Origin: Planctomycetota bacterium
GTDB lineage: Bacteria; Planctomycetota; SZUA-567
Reading direction: 5' to 3'
Assembly: GCA_020861125.1 (NCBI GenBank)
Contig: JAJBSZ010000467.1
Location: 1-6,531, forward strand
DNA length: 6,531 nucleotides
Shown here: positions 6,146 to 6,531 of the stretch, piece by piece
Layout of the letters: the number at the start of each line of letters is the position of its first letter
Position numbering within the stretch: the first letter of the stretch is position 1
Made by a program: the position numbers and the translations under genes
The notes under the pieces: model-generated
The model's database searches: none
Told to the model about the DNA's origin: nothing
What the model saw: the letters and a program-made list of their open reading frames with translations, nothing else

Positions 6146-6531
6146 CTATCCCTCCCTCAGGGCCGACATCGGCTCCCGGCAGGCCGCCCAGGCGGCGGGG
6201 TAGATGGCGGCCAGAACCGATACCAGGACGGCGGCGATGAAATACAGGGCCAACTTCCACGGGTACACCACCGTCGGCAGCCCGGCCTCGTCCGCCACCC
6301 CGAACATTCGCGGCGGGTAGAGGGGGTCGCCCGTCACCGCCTCGTACCAGCGGTCGATGCGGGGCCGGCGGTCGGCGGCGGTGCGGCCGGGCGGCACCGG
6401 CGCGTCCACGGCGCCGCCGGCGGCCAGTCGCCATTCGCCGTCCACCGTTTCACTCTGCATGGGACCCGCCAGATAGGTTCCCGCCGCCACGCCGAGGCGC
6501 CCGCCCACCACGCCGAGAAGCCATCCCCCCA
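6146..6531 (-). CDS. FtsX/LolC-type ABC transporter permease, C-terminal part (5' truncated by window edge)
   Basis: The last 127 residues are visible, ending at TAG (6146-6148); the rest lies beyond base 6531. The first about 24 residues (GWLLGVVGGRLGVAAGTYLA) match the third transmembrane helix of MacB/FtsX-fold permeases. The final helix (about 89-111, LALYFIAAVLVSVLAAIYPA) is followed by AAWAACREPMSALREG. That corresponds to the LolC/LolE ending 'LLSLLASWYPA-RRA-x-x-x-x-P-x-x-AL'. The intervening DRWYEAVTGDP and AGLPTVVYPW also line up with LolC/E (WLE, LP-x-x-x-x-W). The loop between these helices is about 65 residues, longer than I expect for LolC/E, with an extra segment rich in Pro, Arg and Ala. 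It should pair with the LolD-like ATPase encoded immediately downstream, probably as a homodimer or with another permease upstream of the window. Confidence 0.85.
   Translation of the reverse strand, partial: GGWLLGVVGGRLGVAAGTYLAGPMQSETVDGEWRLAAGGAVDAPVPPGRTAADRRPRIDRWYEAVTGDPLYPPRMFGVADEAGLPTVVYPWKLALYFIAAVLVSVLAAIYPAAWAACREPMSALREG
6151..6155 (-). promoter_or_regulatory. Ribosome binding site of the LolD-like ATPase gene, inside the permease 3' end
   Basis: GGAGG on the - strand lies 7 nt before the ATG at 6143 and overlaps the last codons of the permease gene. This fixes the start within a longer frame that is open to 6434. Confidence 0.8.

Overview
The window is GC-rich (roughly two thirds G+C by eye), and its genes have clear Shine-Dalgarno sites. 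It fits a Gram-negative bacterium: it shows the end of a flagellar export gene, a LolC/D-type ABC transporter and a predicted outer-membrane lipoprotein. A deltaproteobacterial or other environmental proteobacterial source is plausible but is only an inference, as there is no rRNA or other phylogenetic marker here.

Layout: (1) Bases 1-181, + strand, hold the C-terminal end of a FliO-like flagellar protein, cut by the window edge. (2) Bases 182-315 are a short convergent intergenic gap without a convincing terminator. (3) Bases 316-2565, - strand, encode a 749-residue protein that I cannot assign to a family. It is Ala/Arg-rich, mostly helical and without an N-terminal signal peptide, and it ends in a mixed alpha/beta domain. 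(4) Bases 2566-2899 are intergenic, with possible promoter elements for the 749-residue gene and a terminator for the operon upstream. (5) Bases 2900-6531, - strand, form a tightly packed three-gene operon read right to left: an FtsX/LolC-type permease (only its end is visible), a LolD-like ATPase, and an 840-residue lipoprotein.

The operon is the most informative part. The permease stop and ATPase start are separated by 2 nt, and the ATPase stop overlaps the lipoprotein start by 14 nt, so all three are probably co-translated. The lipoprotein is unusual. It has two CsgG/TolB_N/LpoB-like domains, one at each end, recognisable by the paired motifs RVLVLP-[F/Y]-x-D and LG-x3-GAD-x-VV-x-GQ. Between them lies a linker of about 445 residues rich in Ala, Asp, Glu and Pro. 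Residues 4-790 contain no lysine. I infer a cell-envelope module in which a LolCD-type ABC machine is dedicated to, or works with, a large two-headed lipoprotein. The 749-residue protein next to a flagellar export gene is a second candidate for new biology, but nothing in its sequence gives a function.
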